Program-made: the position numbers and the translations under genes
Assembly: GCA_950097015.1 (NCBI GenBank)
Contig: CATNEN010000034.1
Span: forward strand, 1,316,501-1,380,500
Length of the DNA stretch: 64,000 bases
Direction: 5' to 3'
Origin: Macrostomum hystrix
Lineage: Eukaryota > Platyhelminthes > Macrostomidae
Part shown: positions 1-10,884 of the stretch, one piece after another
Position numbering within the stretch: position 1 is the first letter of the stretch
Layout: each line of letters starts with the position of its first letter
Notes under the pieces: model-generated
Told to the model about the DNA's origin: nothing
Database searches by the model: none
What the model saw: only the letters and a program-made list of their open reading frames with translations

Positions 1-1067
1 CAGCCTATTAGCTGAAATTAGTCAACCTGGCTAGACAAGTCAGGTTTTGTCTAAAATGTGTATGCAAGCTAATATTTTAAGCCTAAAGTCTAGGTGCAAA
101 TTAAAATATCTAGTTGCAGATTGCATCCACATCAAAAATAAATTATAACTCATAAAATACATAAGTCTATTAGAATTAAGAAAATGGAACACTTTTGTTT
201 CATTGGTGTTTTTTAAGTAAATATATATTTCTCACTTTTTATTTTGAAGATAAAGAAGAAAATAAATGAATATATATTGCTTTAATTTGTCAAGGAGGAC
301 AATAGCTTAACAATGAGACTTTCTTATCTTTCTTTTTTTGTAAAATTTGGCCATTTCAAAATGGATATAGGCAATGTACTGGGCAGATATGGATATGGTA
401 ATGCTAATGTAATGGTTAATTACATGCATTATTTTTGATTTGTTAAAACAAAAAAAAGCAATTGCAGTGCTAAGAGTAAAAATCAACTGAGGGTTAGGAC
501 TTTGAAATGTAGCCATTCTTGTCCTGTCCTAAATATATTTGATACAGTTTATTTTTAGGGCTAATTCCAATAATTGAGTTTTTTTGTTTATTTTCCTTTT
601 AAGTTGGCAATTCATAAAATTTTGGAAACCTTCTTTTGTAACCTTCAGCAACTGTTAGCTGGAGAATGCCAACTTGCACAGTTGCAGTGGCACCTTGCCT
701 TAGAAAAAATCTGATAAAAGATTTGCAATATTCTAATTTTTACAACTTTTCTATCCCTTTCTTACCCAATTGCATGCATATAAATCCCATTCCTATTGTA
801 CTCCTACTCTGCCAGCTGCCAGTCTTATCCCCCTTCTCCACACCTATCAGCACATGCACACTCATGAAGAATATTATGTAGAATAGGCCTAGTATGGGAA
901 TAGGAAATTTCTAGTTTAAATCTTAGAGGGGCACCAACTAGTCTAGTGCTATGTAGTTAAAATATAATATTCACTATTGGTCATCCTTGACCAATACCTA
1001 ACATGTGGTATAGTATGCCGAATATAGTGCGCTGTGAAAGTTTAACACATAGGCAATTGCTTAATGA
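1..1067. other. AT-rich spacer, no gene seen
   Basis: AT-rich sequence with only short open frames lacking recognisable domains, for example around 307-516 and 666-881. I see no tandem repeat, RNA gene or convincing exon. It ends at the target-site duplication of the hAT element. Confidence 0.5.
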
Positions 1068-1075
1068 TTGATGTT
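1068..1075. repeat. 8-bp target-site duplication, left copy (hAT)
   Basis: TTGATGTT, identical to 5450-5457, immediately outside the CAGTGG terminus. Confidence 0.92.
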
Positions 1076-1558
1076 CAGTGGTCCCACTGAGGCGCGAATG
1101 CGCGAATTTTATAGCAATGGCGCGAATTTTTTGCCACTGATTAGTACAAAATTTTCGAAAGTTCATGCTTCTAGCTTTTTTTGGCAATGTGGGATCAATT
1201 GTGTTCATGTGTCAAACTAAAAATACACTTGCAGATGTCTTTAGATTAAGCTTTGTTTACTTTTTCTGTTACAAGTACTCATGATCTTTCGTGCCTTATT
1301 TTTGTTCTGTTGTATTACAAGCCTATTTTACATAGTCAAATAGCATTAGGATAAGAATTTTTTTAACTTAGCAATTTGACTGACATGCAGTTTCCGTTAT
1401 GCATGCTGTAAGTACTCATAGTGAAAGTTGAGATACCAGTTTTAATATTACAGAGCTCAAAGCTGCATGTTAGAAAAGTCACTGAAATGTTCAAGTGTAG
1501 CATATGCTTTACTTTTTAACTGCTTTTTCAGCTATCAAGAAGCCCATCAATTATAACT

Positions 1559-3916
1559 ATGAAAAAAGCCAAAAATGTTACATGGAGTGAGGATTGACTG
1601 AACGAGACGGACAAAAATGGGGACAAAATCTCCCTATGGGCAATTTTATGTCAAAGTGATGCAAATGCGAAACAAAAAAAGGCCCACTGCAAACGGTGCA
1701 AGAAGGATTTTTCTTACAACAGTGGCCTAACGACTCTGAAAAGCCACTCTGAAGCTGCCAAACATAAGCGAATTTCTATAGCTCAGATGAATTGCATGCC
1801 CCTTCCTGTGCAGGTTCTGCCACGTGACTCTGAAGAACCTTTAGGAGCTGGAGCTGTTCCTGAAAGTGCAGCCAGATGTGCGGAGATTCTCTATGTTGCC
1901 AGAATTGTGCTAAAGTCGCACAGTTTTCTCTCTGAGGACGACTTCGTGGATGATTTGCGTGTGATGTGCCCTGACTCGAAAATTCCGAGTCAAATGCAAC
2001 TTGGTGCCACTAAAATTACCTACTTTTTGATGGACGCGCTATTTCCCTACGTCAGAGAAATTGTGCTCGCTGAGATTTGTGAAGCCAGTTTTTTTCACTG
2101 CAAGTTGATGAGGCGAACAAAGGAAAAAAGTTTCTTGGCATTGTTGCTCGGTATCTTCCCAAGAATTCATTCAACGTTAAGGTTGTTTGCCTTGACCTAC
2201 TGCAGCTGCAATCAACTACAGCGGAGCAGATTACCACGACAATTTCAGAGGCAGTTAATTCCGCAGACCTGGTGAAGGCAAACTGTCTGTCTGTCATGAG
2301 CAATAACTGCAATGCAATGCGCGGATCGAAGAGCGGTGTTGTAGTGCGGCTTAAGACAGATGCAGGTTTCTCCAACGTTGTCGACCTTGGCGGTTGTTCC
2401 CTTCATCACATTGCTAATGTTTCGAAGCATGCTTGTGCTGCTTCTGAGCTTGGTGTTGAGACTGAAAACCTAGTTAGACAAATTTACTGTTTCTTCAAGT
2501 TTTCGCACGTGGATCGGGGCAATTTTGAAACTCTCATCTCTGACTTTGAGGGCATCAAGACGCTTGCTTTTCTTCGGCCTGTTGGCACTCGTTGGCTTCA
2601 AATTTTGGCAGTGGTAGAGCGCGTTATTCACTTGTTCGAACCGTTGGTGAAATTTTTTTACACCAAACCCTGGAATTGTTCAAACTCTGCCAAATTCAAA
2701 GAAGCACTGCATGATCCAAATACGAAGTTTTTTTCTCTATTTTCTGGCTGAAGTCCTAAAACCGCTTCAAGAGTTCGAACTTCTATTTCAACGTGAAAGC
2801 ACGCAGATTCACTTGCTGCACGGCCAGATGCTAAATCTCCTGAAGCATTGGCTGCTACGGTTCATGAAACCACACAAACTTCCTGAGAAGTTCTGGTCCA
2901 TAGAGCTGACAGACCTGACGAGCTCTTCTATATGGTGCAAGCCATACAAAATTGGAATGGGTGAGCCAGCCAGGCGACTGTTTGTCGAAATTTCTGCAGA
3001 CCACCAACAGAAGTCCTTTGAGTCCATAAAGGCATTTTTTCTGAAAGGCACAGAAAAGCTACTGGCCTACCTTCCTTTTGACAGCAAGTTTCTAATCGCG
3101 TGCCAAATTCTTGGTCCGGAAAATCAGCAGCATGCTAAATATGTGAAGTGGGTTCGCTACTTGGTGTGTAATCTTCCAAGTGTTTTCAAGGACACAGAAA
3201 TCGGTTCATTGGAAGTTGAGGCCCGTTTACATCAAACCGAACTGAAGTCTGATTCTGCAGGCATTGCCAATTCAGATGTGGTAGCTTTTTGGACAAACTT
3301 TCGAACAGACTGGGTGAGAAGCGTCCTTTGCCGATCCGACTTGTCCGAGCAATTTTGATCCTTCCTCATGGAAATGCGGAGGTCGAGCGCATATTTAGCA
3401 CATTGAATGACAGTCACGTAGAAACACTCAGTTCTGAAACCCGAAACAATCAGGGCATTGATCGTAACACGTTCCTGCCTTCAACTCAAGCAATGGACTG
3501 CTACTACTATACCAGTCACAACTGTTCTGCTAAACTTGTGCAACAGCGCCTACAGCGACAAGGCAGCTGCTGAGGAGGCACAGTGTTCAAAGGAGCTAGC
3601 CAAATCGCTCACTCTCGAAGTTCAAGCCGAGAAGCAGGCCAGCAAGGTCATTTCAAGTTTGCAGGAGAAAATTGTCGAAAAAGAAAAGGAGTTAGAGGCC
3701 AAGCTTAAGGAGGAAGTCACCCACCAATTGCTATTAAATGTTCAGAGAGCCGAAGAGAAGTGGCAGCACGAAATTGAGATGGTAAGAAAGGAGCTCCACA
3801 AAATTCAGCAGCTCAAATTGAAAGAAGCGGAGCGTGTGACCAAAAACGTGATCAAGCGAAAGGCATCTGAACTAGCACTGGCCAGCTCGGAAGCTGCAGG
3901 CACAGTGCCGGTTTGA
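1559..3916 (+). pseudogene. Broken hAT transposase with BED finger and C-terminal coiled coil
   Basis: The frame opens with an ATG at 1559 and has an in-frame TGA at 1595-1597. It then encodes a BED-like zinc finger (about 1690-1770, HCKRCKKDF followed by paired histidines). The catalytic-core region reads on through motifs such as SLQVDEANKG (about 2095-2124) and KFLGIVARY (2128 on). The C-terminal dimerisation motif LPHGNAEVERIFSTL (about 3360-3405) is diagnostic of hAT transposases. Homology continues across at least four frame changes: at a T7 run 2089-2095, a T7 run 2728-2734, a T5 run 3286-3290, and around 3440-3455. The last frame (3458-3916) ends in a Lys/Glu-rich coiled coil with a basic VIKRKA segment, unusual as a transposase tail. 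Most shifts sit in homopolymers, so assembly error is possible, but the separate in-frame stop favours real decay. Confidence 0.88.
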
Positions 3917-4723
3917 TCGCTGCATAAAATCCCGAGGCATCAGTAATTAGCCTTCAATGACAGTGAATCACCGACATGTACATTTAACCCATTTTGCTAC
4001 ATTTATAATGAATCTATTATCACGCAGAGCTGTTCTTAAATGATGCCAACTGTCTGCAGCATGACTTAAATCCCATTGCTCTGTTCAAACCTAGATCTCA
4101 TATTCTGAGGATGGGCTACAGTCTATAAATTCAACAGGAGCAGAAAGGTACTGATGATGTGCTATCAGCTACGACTGAAAGTTATATGTACTGTTAGTTT
4201 ATAGATGAAAACAGTTTCTTGAATCCATTTTTCTTAAATATTCAGCAAAGGTAGTACTCGTTTGCTAAGTAGCCTCTGCCCAGATCTAGACCAAATGCGA
4301 TCTAAGGTTTAAATTACTAAATTCTATTTGTTACTTACTTTACTTACTTAAAATGAAATGCAAATAATATACTCGTATTATGACTTATGTACTTCATGTT
4401 TTTCCAACTTCAAATGTTACATTATTTAGTCTTGTGCTGTGTAAGCTATTAAAGTTGAATTTTCGTATGTGCAAAAGTATCACGTACTGGCTGGCCATTA
4501 ATTCTGTTTTATTGCTAAGTTAGCTGTAGGTCTTGTCTAACTTCCTGCAGTTTTTTGTAATCCATTAAATTTTTTTGTAATTTGTAAACTGGAATAAAAT
4601 ATGAAAACTAAAATGCTACAAATATTTTGTTTGTAATCCTTGGTTGCTGGAATCATTAATTTCTGAAAACAATGTAAGCGGAAGACTAAAATTGACTATC
4701 AGGTAGTTGTAGTTGCATCAAAC

Positions 4724-5278
4724 CCATAGTCCGGATCATGTCGTTTACGCCGGAGATCTCCGGCGTAAATCTGGTTTGGGATCGGAGGCTGGCATAAGTG
4801 CTTGGCGTAAGTATAGGCCAAAATGTGCCTTGGCGTAAGTGTTTGGCATAAGTACATGGCATAAATCAAGTGGCGTAAATGTTAGCACAAATGAGATCAT
4901 TCACGATCAAATATATCACTATAGAACATAACACATTTGCGTTAATTATGATGTTAAGGAGCAGCATTAAAACAAAGTTCATTAAAATATTGCAGTTCGT
5001 ATTAATGAGATAGCAGAATATCTATTGTAGGATAGCAAAATTTTTTTAGCTTTAAGATGCTTACTTTGATACTTGATTCAGAATTTGCAACTTGTGAGAT
5101 TTTTAAACAGTTGCAACTTCTGAATTTAATTAATCACTGATTAACAAGAATTGTGAAGGACCGTTTTTGGGTGGCGTAAGTCAAAGGGACCTTTTTTTGG
5201 TTGGCGTAAGTCTGGCGTAAGTGCCAAAAAATGTTGGATTTTTCCTCCGGCGTAAGTCCAGCATGATCTGGACTATGG
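4724..5278. mobile_element. Nested non-autonomous DNA transposon (555 bp) inside the hAT element
   Basis: The element begins CCATAGTCCGGATCATG and ends CATGATCTGGACTATGG, an imperfect inverted repeat that extends inward through a TTACGCCGG motif. It is flanked by a perfect 8-bp duplication CATCAAAC (4716-4723 and 5279-5286). The interior near both ends carries many copies of GGCGTAAGT or GGCATAAGT, i.e. subterminal repeats. There is no coding capacity. The 8-bp duplication fits the hAT superfamily, but the terminal sequence differs from the host hAT, so a different autonomous partner is likely. Confidence 0.9.
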
Positions 5279-5449
5279 CATCAAACATCAACACAGTTTG
5301 TATTTTCGCATACATTTTTGCTCAGTGTACCGCAGGCCTAAAAAATACAGTGCACCCTTTACAACGTTGTGGGCGCCATATGATTTTGAGCTAGGTGCGA
5401 AAAAAAAGAATGGCGCGAAAAATCAGTGACCTACTCCCTGGGACCACTG

Positions 5450-5457
5450 TTGATGTT
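5450..5457. repeat. 8-bp target-site duplication, right copy (hAT)
   Basis: TTGATGTT, identical to 1068-1075, immediately after the CCACTG terminus. Confidence 0.92.
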
Positions 5458-6100
5458 GATTTTGCTAATGCACACACAATGGTGCTTCCTTTTGAACTGC
5501 TGGTACTCAGTAGATAAGTAAAAGTCAAGATAGGGCATTAAGATATGATACAATTATTTATGGTAAGCAGAGGCAGTGCTTTCTGCTAAATAGGGCCTAA
5601 CCATATAAACCAACTAAAATGCAAAATTCAATTATGGAAATATAAATAGCCTTACAAATAGTAAAGTGAAGCGAAAAAAACAAATGCTTTACCTATGCTA
5701 TAGTTGCAACTAATCGACTACATATTAATTTTCTTAAGCTAAAGCCTATTTAGCAGAATGCTATTATGATTAGAAAAATCGAAGTCCGATCGTCAGGCAC
5801 GGCAACGGGACATGGCACGCTGGCACGGCCTGGCCTTGAAACGAATCGAATTATGCAATTTTGAAAACTACTAAATTTTACGAAACAAGTCTAGACAAAC
5901 TTATACATTTTAAACCAAATTTTAAATGACAAATACTAATAAAAGCAATTAAAACTGTTCTCTACGGCTCAAATTTTGATCTTGCAACTTATCTATATAT
6001 GTATATCATAAAAATACTATACCTTCTAAGAAAAAATAATTAGCCCTGTTCTTCATAAATTTTGGTAAAACGTATTAATTGTAAACTAGAAATAACTAAT
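5458..6100. other. AT-rich spacer, no gene seen
   Basis: No convincing exon or repeat; AT-rich intergenic sequence between transposons. Confidence 0.45.
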
Positions 6101-6396
6101 GTATGAGTTCCCCGACAGACATTTTCCGACCGATATTTTTCACTTTAAGCAAAAATTTAAACAAAAACACGAACTCTCGAACCAAAAGACGCATCTGAAA
6201 AAGCCGTCAGAGCACACTTTAAAAGTTTCTTCAGTAGCAAATCATTGACGAAACTATTCGTCCCGCACATTTTTTAAAGCATAGCTCGGCGTCAGAGACG
6301 GACATACACTTTAGGTTCGAGAGTTCGTGTTTTTGTTTTAATTTTCGCTTAAAGTGAAAAATGTCTGTCGGAAAATGTCTGTCGGGGAACACATAC
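6101..6396. mobile_element. Foldback/MITE-like element with about 85-bp inverted repeats
   Basis: The left arm (from GTATGAGTTCCCCGACAGAC at 6101 to about 6187) is matched almost base for base by the reverse complement of the right arm (about 6312-6396). About 120 bp separates the arms. The interior shows no coding potential. I could not settle a target-site duplication because the inverted symmetry runs to the edges. The structure fits a miniature inverted-repeat element; a simple genomic palindrome is the alternative. Confidence 0.75.
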
Positions 6397-6809
6397 ATTT
6401 TAATAAGTAACTTAATATATTTTCCTATTCTAATTCTAATCTAGTATTTTCTGTATATTCACGCTCTTTGTTATGGTTGCCTTGACCAAAAATTCTAATT
6501 TTGTTTGTTACATAGTGTTACATTACTGTTACATCAGGGCCTTTACTTTTTAAACAGTACACGCAATAAATTCTGTTCAACTTCACTTCATTATAATGTT
6601 TGGATTGTTAGCATATTACCATGCTGTAAAGTTAATAAATTATTTTTTGTGGTGGAATGTTACTTAATTTTATGAATAAATAATAAAATGGTTAGTTGGC
6701 TGTGGTCAAAATATGCTCTGGAGATATTGCAGATCTTAGGTTAGCTATTTGATATATTCTCTACAAAATATATAGTAAAATAGTTAATAAAAGAGGAGAA
6801 GATTTGGTA
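6397..6809. other. AT-rich spacer, no gene seen
   Basis: AT-rich spacer between two short inverted-repeat elements; nothing supportable found. Confidence 0.45.
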
Positions 6810-6817
6810 TTCTTTTG

Positions 6818-7221
6818 GGTACCTGGACACTTCGTCATCTTACAACTTTGTCATCCAGATGACAATCTGTCCAATATCTTAGAGGGTGGATGACGAAGAG
6901 ACTTAGACTTGTGGACACTTCGTCATCTATAAAACAAAAGTTTTCAAAGTTAGAACAGAACCACCCCTCCTCATATCGTGTTGGCACCTATCTTTCAACA
7001 CTTATAATGAAATCAGTTTTGACACCTCTTTTTGATAATTTAGAGTGTGAAGTGTGTTCACACCTGCCCCACCACCCCACGTCCCCACCCTCACTTTATT
7101 GATGACGAACTTGATTGCTTGTTATTAGAAGATGACAAACTGACCAAACTTTAAAGCATGCCAATTGGCTGGATGACGAAGTGTCCTACCTTCGAAGTGG
7201 ATGACGAAGTGTCTAGGATCC
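6818..7221. mobile_element. Non-autonomous DNA transposon (404 bp) with 8-bp target duplication
   Basis: The ends read GGTACCTGGACACTTCGTCATC on the left and, reverse-complemented, GGATCCTAGACACTTCGTCATC on the right. A second internal pair repeats GGACACTTCGTCATC. The element is flanked by TTCTTTTG at 6810-6817 and 7222-7229, a perfect 8-bp duplication. The open frame inside (6890-7102) has no recognisable domain. The duplication length suggests a hAT-type or similar transposase acting in trans. Confidence 0.88.
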
Positions 7222-7229
7222 TTCTTTTG

Positions 7230-8252
7230 TAGGTCTATTCCTATTGTGTCAATTCTAATCTAAGTTAAGACCTATGTGGATTTGGAGTCAGTTTGTTTCT
7301 TACTTTGTGTTTTGGAAATTTGGTTTAGGTTTAGAGTTTAGTTGGATTCACAGGATCAGTTGCAAGTACAGAGAAGAAGTGCAAGGTCTGACGTGGGTTA
7401 GACTGTTTTCTCTCAGTGCAAGGACTTACATATTACATTGACCAAAAGTTCTGGACAAATCCTAAAAGTCCTTGCAAGTGTATTTTTTTATTTAATGTGT
7501 CTGTATATGTAGAGAGACGAAAGGTAAGCCACTGGCAAAGGATCACCTTGATGTGCTATTTTTACTCAATGAAACCTGTACTATATTCCTAATCCATTAC
7601 ATTTATATCACCATTTTAATGGACAGTTGTAGCTATTTTATAGCTAGCTTAACTAAACATTGTTCTGTTAAGGCTTTTTCATATTATTTAAACATAACTA
7701 GCTCTGTTCTAAATTTGTGCTAGCCTATACTAACTATGAAAGCTAGTGAAGCCTTTAGTAAACCATTGTCATTTTGTTTAAATGAGCCCATTTTTTGAGA
7801 CATGAAGCATATAGGGAAACATTAGGCTATGAGCTATCCCTTATTCTCCTATCCTCTGGAATGCAAGAGTCATTCATTCCCCACCTCAATCTTAGCCAAT
7901 TAGACAGGGGGTAATGTGGCAACCACCTCTCATCCATGGAGCCAGTCAGAGCTGTGGAGGTCTTGGTCATGCGCACTTAGATCATACTTTGAAAATTAGG
8001 TCTAATATCCAATGGTTAGCCACTTTTTTTCCTGAAAATTTAATAGTTATATTTATCTAGTGTTTATCTTTGTTAAGAGACTAATGATCTTAGTAAAATT
8101 AATCTCAGGTTTTATGACTTTTTCTGGTATATCTGTAAAATATTAGGGAAACAGTGGCAAAGATGTGACAGTACCAATTCAGTTACTTTGCTCAACACAA
8201 CTCTGCATCTAACATTGCACTGCAGCAATTGGCCCCAGCTATACAAGTCAGC
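7230..8252. other. Upstream region of the SUMO gene
   Basis: AT-rich. No upstream coding exon was identified. A plausible 3' splice site (ACATTGCACTGCAG, ending at 8225) lies 27 bp before the SUMO ATG, so a 5'-UTR intron is possible. The SUMO frame is closed upstream by TGA at 8166-8168. Confidence 0.4.
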
Positions 8253-8519
8253 ATGTCAGGAACTAATGCCTCCAGCGAGCACATCAACCTGAAGGTGCAG
8301 GGTCAGGATGGAGCGGTAATTCACTTCAAGATCAAGAAGAACACTCCACTGCGGAAGCTGATGACCACCTACTGTGACCGGCTTGGCCTTCGACCACAGA
8401 CTGTTCGCTTCATCTTTGATGGCAACAATGTGGAGGAGTCGGACACGCCGGCCACGCTGGACATGGAGGAGAACGACACCATCGAGGTGTTCCAGTCTCA
8501 AGTGGGCGGCTGCAACTGA
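8253..8519 (+). CDS. SUMO: Small ubiquitin-related modifier (SUMO)
   Basis: An 88-residue ubiquitin-like protein that is conjugated to lysines of target proteins, mainly in the nucleus. After a short N-terminal tail it shows the SUMO core: EHINLKV (residues 9-15), [13 protein letters not shown] (25-37), RFIFDG (52-57), [17 protein letters not shown] (64-80). It ends with the di-glycine at 85-86 followed by Cys-Asn, the short extension removed by SENP proteases before conjugation. The ATG at 8253 is the first in the frame after the upstream stop at 8166. Length matches the family (about 90-100 aa), with a short N-tail and no obvious internal SUMOylation site. The coding part is uninterrupted, so a retrocopy is possible, but the intact frame and full terminus argue that it functions. 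An AATAAA lies at about 8959. Confidence 0.95.
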   Translation: MSGTNASSEHINLKVQGQDGAVIHFKIKKNTPLRKLMTTYCDRLGLRPQTVRFIFDGNNVEESDTPATLDMEENDTIEVFQSQVGGCN

Positions 8520-8975
8520 GCCGCAGTCGCTGAACTCAATTGCGGGGTCTGGGCCTGCGAGGTGTGGGGCGGCGCCACACTGGCTTGCATTTGCTGTTGC
8601 TGGGGTTGCAAGGCTTGGGATTTAGCCTGCAAAGCTTGCGTGATTAGTGCTGGGATAAGTGAGTAGGGATGGCTGATTCTCATGGGATAACTGCAGTCTG
8701 TGGTAACCGAGTAGGGATTGCTGATTTTTATGGGATAACTGCAGTCTGTGGCAACTGGGTAGGGATAGCTGATTGGTTCTCATAGCTCTCATTGTCCAAT
8801 CCACACTGTCTGTCTGCCTCATCTTTGAGCTCGCGGCCCTAAGTACCTTAGCACTAAACCCAGTCCCTGCACCAAATAACTCCGCCCGTATCAAAGTTAT
8901 ATTTATGGGTTTTGTATGTCTGTACATACTCAAGCTTGTCTGCACCTTTTATGTTGTTAATAAAATCCTTTCTTA
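8520..8975 (+). other. Probable SUMO 3' UTR with short tandem repeat and AATAAA
   Basis: The stretch from the SUMO stop to an AATAAA at about 8959 has no other gene. At about 8660-8784 it contains 2.6 copies of a roughly 48-bp unit (core GGGATAACTGCAGTCTGTGG). Confidence 0.55.
8660..8784. repeat. 48-bp tandem repeat, 2.6 copies
   Basis: The unit starts GAGTAGGGATTGCTGATT and includes GGGATAACTGCAGTCTGTGG. Copies differ at a few positions. It lies in the probable SUMO 3' UTR. Confidence 0.8.
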
Positions 8976-9656
8976 AATTTGGTATCCAGTAGCTGTTTCT
9001 GATACGTCAGCATTGTCGAATTGAAATCGGCTTTTAATTGCCTTCTGGATAGTTTTAAGCCCGCTTCAAAAGGACAATCTTGGCATTGTTCTTTTCCACT
9101 TGGGGCTCGCGTTTCGAGATTCTACTCAGTTTCTACGGTATTTTCAAGTCCGGTTTTATGCGTATCGTTACATTTTAAACTCGCTTTTTTATTCGGCTGT
9201 TACGCTCGAATACTTGGCTTGTATGTTCTTCGCAATTTTAATAAGTTTGGATTTTAAGAAAGTATAAATATTTGCCCTTCTTATAAATGGATTCTAAGAC
9301 TAATTATAACGAGTAGTCACTTTGGTATTATTACAATATCATTTAATAATAAATAATTAGTTAAAATTTTCAGCACGAAACTGCTACTAATTCTACTTGT
9401 CATTGTGCTTCGTTGTCTTAGTATGTGCCGTGTCGATTGGAATTCTATAGTTAGTTTTCATTTTTTACAATAACCAGCGAATCACATAAATAATGACATT
9501 TAGTGCGATGTAAAAGTCATCGTGTCATTGCTGTCACACAGACGCTCAGGAAGCTAGTATAGTAATCACACACACACATTGATCTAGCTCATTAAACGAG
9601 TAGACATCAATTGGTGTCCGATGGATATTAGATCCTTGTATTAGCAAGACAATAAA
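8976..9656. other. Spacer between SUMO and the minus-strand Cys-rich gene
   Basis: AT-rich, with a short CA run near 9570. No supportable gene. The lower end probably includes the 3' UTR of the minus-strand gene. Confidence 0.4.
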
Positions 9657-10804
9657 TCAGCGTGCCAGAGTTCGGTCTGTCCTTGATCGCGTCATGTACT
9701 TCTTGCACTCGCACAGCAGGTATGGCGGCAGGCTGACCTGTCGACAGCGGACTAAGCTGCCATCTTCGTCTCTCGCCGTTGCGCAGGCTGACTCGCCGGC
9801 GCAGGCGAGACGGCGACAATTGCACGCCGAAGACCAAGACGAATTGGTTGAGCCGCCATCGGCTAGGCCGCAGTTGGCCAGCATCCACGCGCCGAGGTTG
9901 CGCAGCGGCTGACTCCGGTGCTCCAGAAGCCGCGCCTCTGTCGACACCGCCGGATCTTCGGCCACCGATCGTCTCTCCTTGACGCCGAATTTGCGCTGCA
10001 GTCGGCGCCGAGCGTCCACAGAGGCGGCCAGTCGCTCCGCTTCTTCGTCCTCTTCAACGCCAAATAAGTCCTCGTCTGCGCAACGGTGCGGGAGGACTGG
10101 TACGAGCATTCTGAACTTCTCAACATTCCGATTGAAATTACGATTAGAAGAAACGGACGCTGGACTCATGATTTCTGGGGAAAATCTTTCAAGGCCAACT
10201 TTCAAAACCCTAGCCTTAACAGTAGGAAGACCACGCTACTTTTCCCCTACTTCGATCACGACAGCTCCCAAACCGAATGACCGATTTTCGTCAAATTACA
10301 CCATCTGCCTAAAATTTTCCACCCGTTAGGATGAACTAATTTTTATAGCCGTCCGAGTCAGCATCGTCGAGATTATGGCGAACCCACATTAGTTAAAAAA
10401 ATAGTCAACACTGATAGCCGACATGGTTACACATGAAATTGTTTGAGCAAAATCATATGCCTATATTGGTGGTTTTTGCCACCAGACACCCCGGCGAGAA
10501 TCGTTGAATATCTCGACGATGCCGATGTTTTGTGATTCTGGAAGTTGTTTCATCCGATAGAGCGGAGAATTTCAGCCCGCATGCGCCGCATTGTCATGGC
10601 GACTGGTAGCCATTTTAGGAGATACAGAAAAAAGAAAATGTGGGTATTTGAAATACCCCGAGATCTTTCTACTGTTAATAGAATATTTATATACTCGAAA
10701 CAAGCTTAGCCTTATTACAATAAGTATAAATCATTATTGCACTCACAGATATTGATGAAGCCGACAGCACCGAGAAACAACAACAAGCTTCCGATTGTCT
10801 TCAT
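9657..10804 (-). CDS. Predicted secreted cysteine-rich protein, two exons
   Basis: Exon 1 (10804-10747) starts with ATG and encodes a hydrophobic signal peptide (MKTIGSLLLFLGAVGFINI). It ends at a consensus donor GTGAGT (10746-10741). Exon 2 (10159-9657) follows a CAG acceptor at 10162-10160 that restores frame exactly, giving about 186 residues. The middle is charged, with several dibasic sites (RRRLQRK, KERR). The C-terminal roughly 80 residues hold eight cysteines (spacing C-CxC-C-C-C-CxC), the look of a disulfide-bonded secreted domain or a processed prohormone. No family is recognised. A minus-strand TATAAA (10884-10879) lies about 75 bp before the ATG, with a CCAAT-like box near 10902. 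The splice join is my inference; the exon 2 frame is open on its own. Confidence 0.6.
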
Positions 10805-10878
10805 TGACCTGCTCACATTTCCTTACAAATTTCTTACTTTTTACTGATCTCACCAGTTCTATTCTCTGATGTGCGAGT

Positions 10879-10884
10879 TTTATA
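10879..10884 (-). promoter_or_regulatory. TATA box of the Cys-rich gene
   Basis: TATAAA on the minus strand within GCTTATAAAACTCG, about 75 bp upstream of the predicted signal-peptide ATG at 10804. Confidence 0.55.

Larger units (their letters stand above)
1076..5449 (+). mobile_element. hAT-superfamily DNA transposon, 4.37 kb, inactive copy
   Basis: The termini are inverted repeats starting CAGTGGTCCCA at 1076 and ending TGGGACCACTG at 5449. They are flanked by a perfect 8-bp duplication TTGATGTT at 1068-1075 and 5450-5457. An 8-bp duplication and a CAGNGG-type end are hallmarks of hAT elements. A subterminal TGGCGCGAA motif occurs near both ends (about 1118 and 5411). Between the ends lies a broken transposase reading frame (1559-3916) with a BED-type finger and the hAT C-terminal dimerisation signature. 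A second, smaller element (4724-5278) has inserted near the 3' end, so this copy is older than that insertion. The perfect duplication argues for a single intact insertion event; the broken frame argues it is now non-autonomous. Confidence 0.93.

Noticed and set aside
6890-7102. 70-codon frame in the 404-bp element
   Set aside because: Lies inside a non-autonomous transposon and encodes no transposase motif.
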